In this document: positions 63,069-64,000 of the stretch, in pieces
Numbering within the stretch: position 1 is the stretch's first letter
Layout: every line of letters begins with the position of its first letter
NCBI RefSeq assembly: GCF_004022565.1
Contig: NZ_CP022987.1
Coordinates: forward strand, 744,001 to 808,000
Source: Pollutimonas thiosulfatoxidans
Lineage (GTDB): Bacteria > Pseudomonadota > Gammaproteobacteria > Burkholderiales > Burkholderiaceae_B
Length of the DNA stretch: 64,000 bases
Direction of reading: 5' to 3'
Made by a program: the position numbers and the translations under genes
Notes under the pieces: generated by a model
Told to the model about the DNA's origin: nothing
What the model saw: the letters and a program-made list of their open reading frames with translations, nothing else
Database searches by the model: none

Positions 63069-63821
63069 ATGGGGCAATTACAAGGCAAGACCGCGATCGT
63101 GACCGGAGCCGGCAGCGGCTTTGGCGAAGGCATAGCCAGGCTGTATGTGAAAGAAGGGGCCCGCGTCCTGATCGCTGATATCAACGAAGCAGCCGGCAAG
63201 CGGGTGGCCGCCGACATCGGCCCGGGTGCCACTGCCATGAAAGCCGATGTGGGCAATGCTCAGGATGTCCGGGCCCTGGTGCAAGCGTGCAAGGACAGCT
63301 ATGGCGCCGTCGATATCGTTGTCAACAACGCCGCCATTACGCATAAAAATCAACCTATGCTGGATGTGGACGAAGACATGTTCGACCGCCTCTTTCAGGT
63401 CAATGTGAAGTCCATTTATCACATGGCGCAAGCCGTGATACCCATCATGCGCGAGCAGGGGCAGGGCGTCATCATCAATATCGGGTCGACCGCCGGAATG
63501 CGGCCGCGGCCCGGGCTGTCCTGGTACAACGCCACCAAGGGGGCCGTCAATATACTGTCCAAATCCATGGCGGTCGAACTCGGGCCGGAGAACATCCGCG
63601 TCAACGCCATTTGCCCGGTCATGGGTGTGACCGGCATGTTCGAATTGTTCATGGGTCTGCCGGATACCCCCGAGAACCGGGCCAAGTTCGTGTCCACGAT
63701 ACCGCTGGGGCGATTCTCCACCCCCGAGGACGTGGCGGGCGCGGCCTTGTACCTGGCCAGCGATGCAGCCCGGTTCATTACCGGTATTGAACTACCGGTG
63801 GATGGCGGGCGCACCGTTTAA
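63069..63821 (+). CDS. SDR family oxidoreductase
   Basis: A 250-residue short-chain dehydrogenase. TGAGSGFGEGIA (cofactor loop), NNAAI, catalytic S in NIGSTAG, YNATKGA and a PVDGGRTV end. An acidic ADINE after the second strand suggests NAD preference. Substrate unknown. It ends 8 bp before a convergent ABC-F gene, with no terminator seen between. Confidence 0.87.
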   Translation: MGQLQGKTAIVTGAGSGFGEGIARLYVKEGARVLIADINEAAGKRVAADIGPGATAMKADVGNAQDVRALVQACKDSYGAVDIVVNNAAITHKNQPMLDVDEDMFDRLFQVNVKSIYHMAQAVIPIMREQGQGVIINIGSTAGMRPRPGLSWYNATKGAVNILSKSMAVELGPENIRVNAICPVMGVTGMFELFMGLPDTPENRAKFVSTIPLGRFSTPEDVAGAALYLASDAARFITGIELPVDGGRTV

Positions 63822-63829
63822 GCTGGGAT

Positions 63830-64000
63830 TCAATCCGCGATGAGGGCTTCCAGTTCCTCTTGTAGCGCCAACCACTGTTCTTCAAGCTCGCCGTGCTGCT
63901 TGGTCAGAAAGCCGTGTTCCTCCAGCACTTTCAGGCGCTCATCGCGGCGGCTGTCGGAATAGAAATCAGGGTCGGCTATCAGCGCGTCCAGCGCCTTCAG
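63830..64000 (-). CDS. ABC-F family ATPase, C-terminal end (cut by window edge)
   Basis: The minus-strand frame is open to the window edge and stops at 63830 (TGA). The 56 visible residues (LKALDALIADPDFYSDSRRD, then LKVLEEHGFLTKQHGELEEQWLALQEEL) match the helical tail of ABC-F proteins such as Uup or YheS, soluble ATPases that act on ribosomes. No ATPase motif is visible in this part. Confidence 0.8.
   Translation of the reverse strand: MKALDALIADPDFYSDSRRDERLKVLEEHGFLTKQHGELEEQWLALQEELEALIAD

Overview
The window reads as chromosomal DNA of a betaproteobacterium of the order Burkholderiales, most likely family Alcaligenaceae (Bordetella / Pusillimonas-like). The basis is protein similarity recognised by eye and gene order: cspD-like/clpS/clpA followed by pqiABC, exbB-exbD-lpxK-Trm112-kdsB followed by adk, ribF-ileS-lspA-coaBC-dut, argF beside a DUF3579 gene, and a trifunctional putA beside a livKHMGF cassette. 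The DNA is GC-rich and gene-dense, with many ATGA start/stop overlaps. No phage, insertion sequence or CRISPR array was seen.

Layout. 1-7.5 kb: end of an MFS transporter, a cytosine-deaminase-like amidohydrolase with its own terminator, then a six-gene operon (IlvD/Edd sugar-acid-type dehydratase, polar amino-acid ABC transporter of binding protein, two permeases and ATPase, and a zinc-ribbon/metallo-beta-lactamase-fold protein) that looks like an uptake and catabolism unit of unknown substrate. 7.5-18.6 kb: an accessory-looking stretch with a decayed APC permease, a periplasmic serine hydrolase, an exported beta-carbonic anhydrase, a DUF2058 gene, an exported amidohydrolase, an MscS-type channel, a sulfatase lipoprotein with a dockerin-like tail, and a ParDE toxin-antitoxin pair. 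18.6-20.2 kb: a PAS-GAF-GGDEF cyclase and tRNA-Ala(CGC).

20.3-31 kb: housekeeping genes: argG, argF, DUF3579, a 2-hydroxyacid dehydrogenase, rpsT, murJ, a 3-hydroxyacyl-CoA dehydrogenase-like SDR, adk, and the lipid A/Kdo and ExbBD genes. A 389-bp intergenic region at 30.8-31.2 kb carries a cluster of DnaA-box-like sequences next to AT-rich DNA. 31.2-41.9 kb: xseA, sodB, a pcaF-type thiolase, a DUF192 gene, a CspA-family gene, clpS-clpA, pqiABC. 42-50.8 kb: putA and livKHMGF, with GTTGTA elements before both putA and livK that suggest PutA autoregulation extending to the transporter. 50.9-56.9 kb: the leftward ribF-ileS-lspA-coaBC-dut operon. 56.9-64 kb: purN, an RsmB-type methyltransferase, a fatty acid desaturase, a UvrD/Rep helicase split by a one-base frameshift in a C tract, a DUF1330 gene, an SDR, and the end of an ABC-F gene.

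The strongest points for follow-up are the shared GTTGTA elements around putA/livK, the DnaA-box cluster, an intrinsic terminator embedded in the DUF192 signal-peptide codons, the helicase frameshift, and the uncharacterised dehydratase/ABC/MBL operon. All assignments come from reading the sequence; no database search was run.
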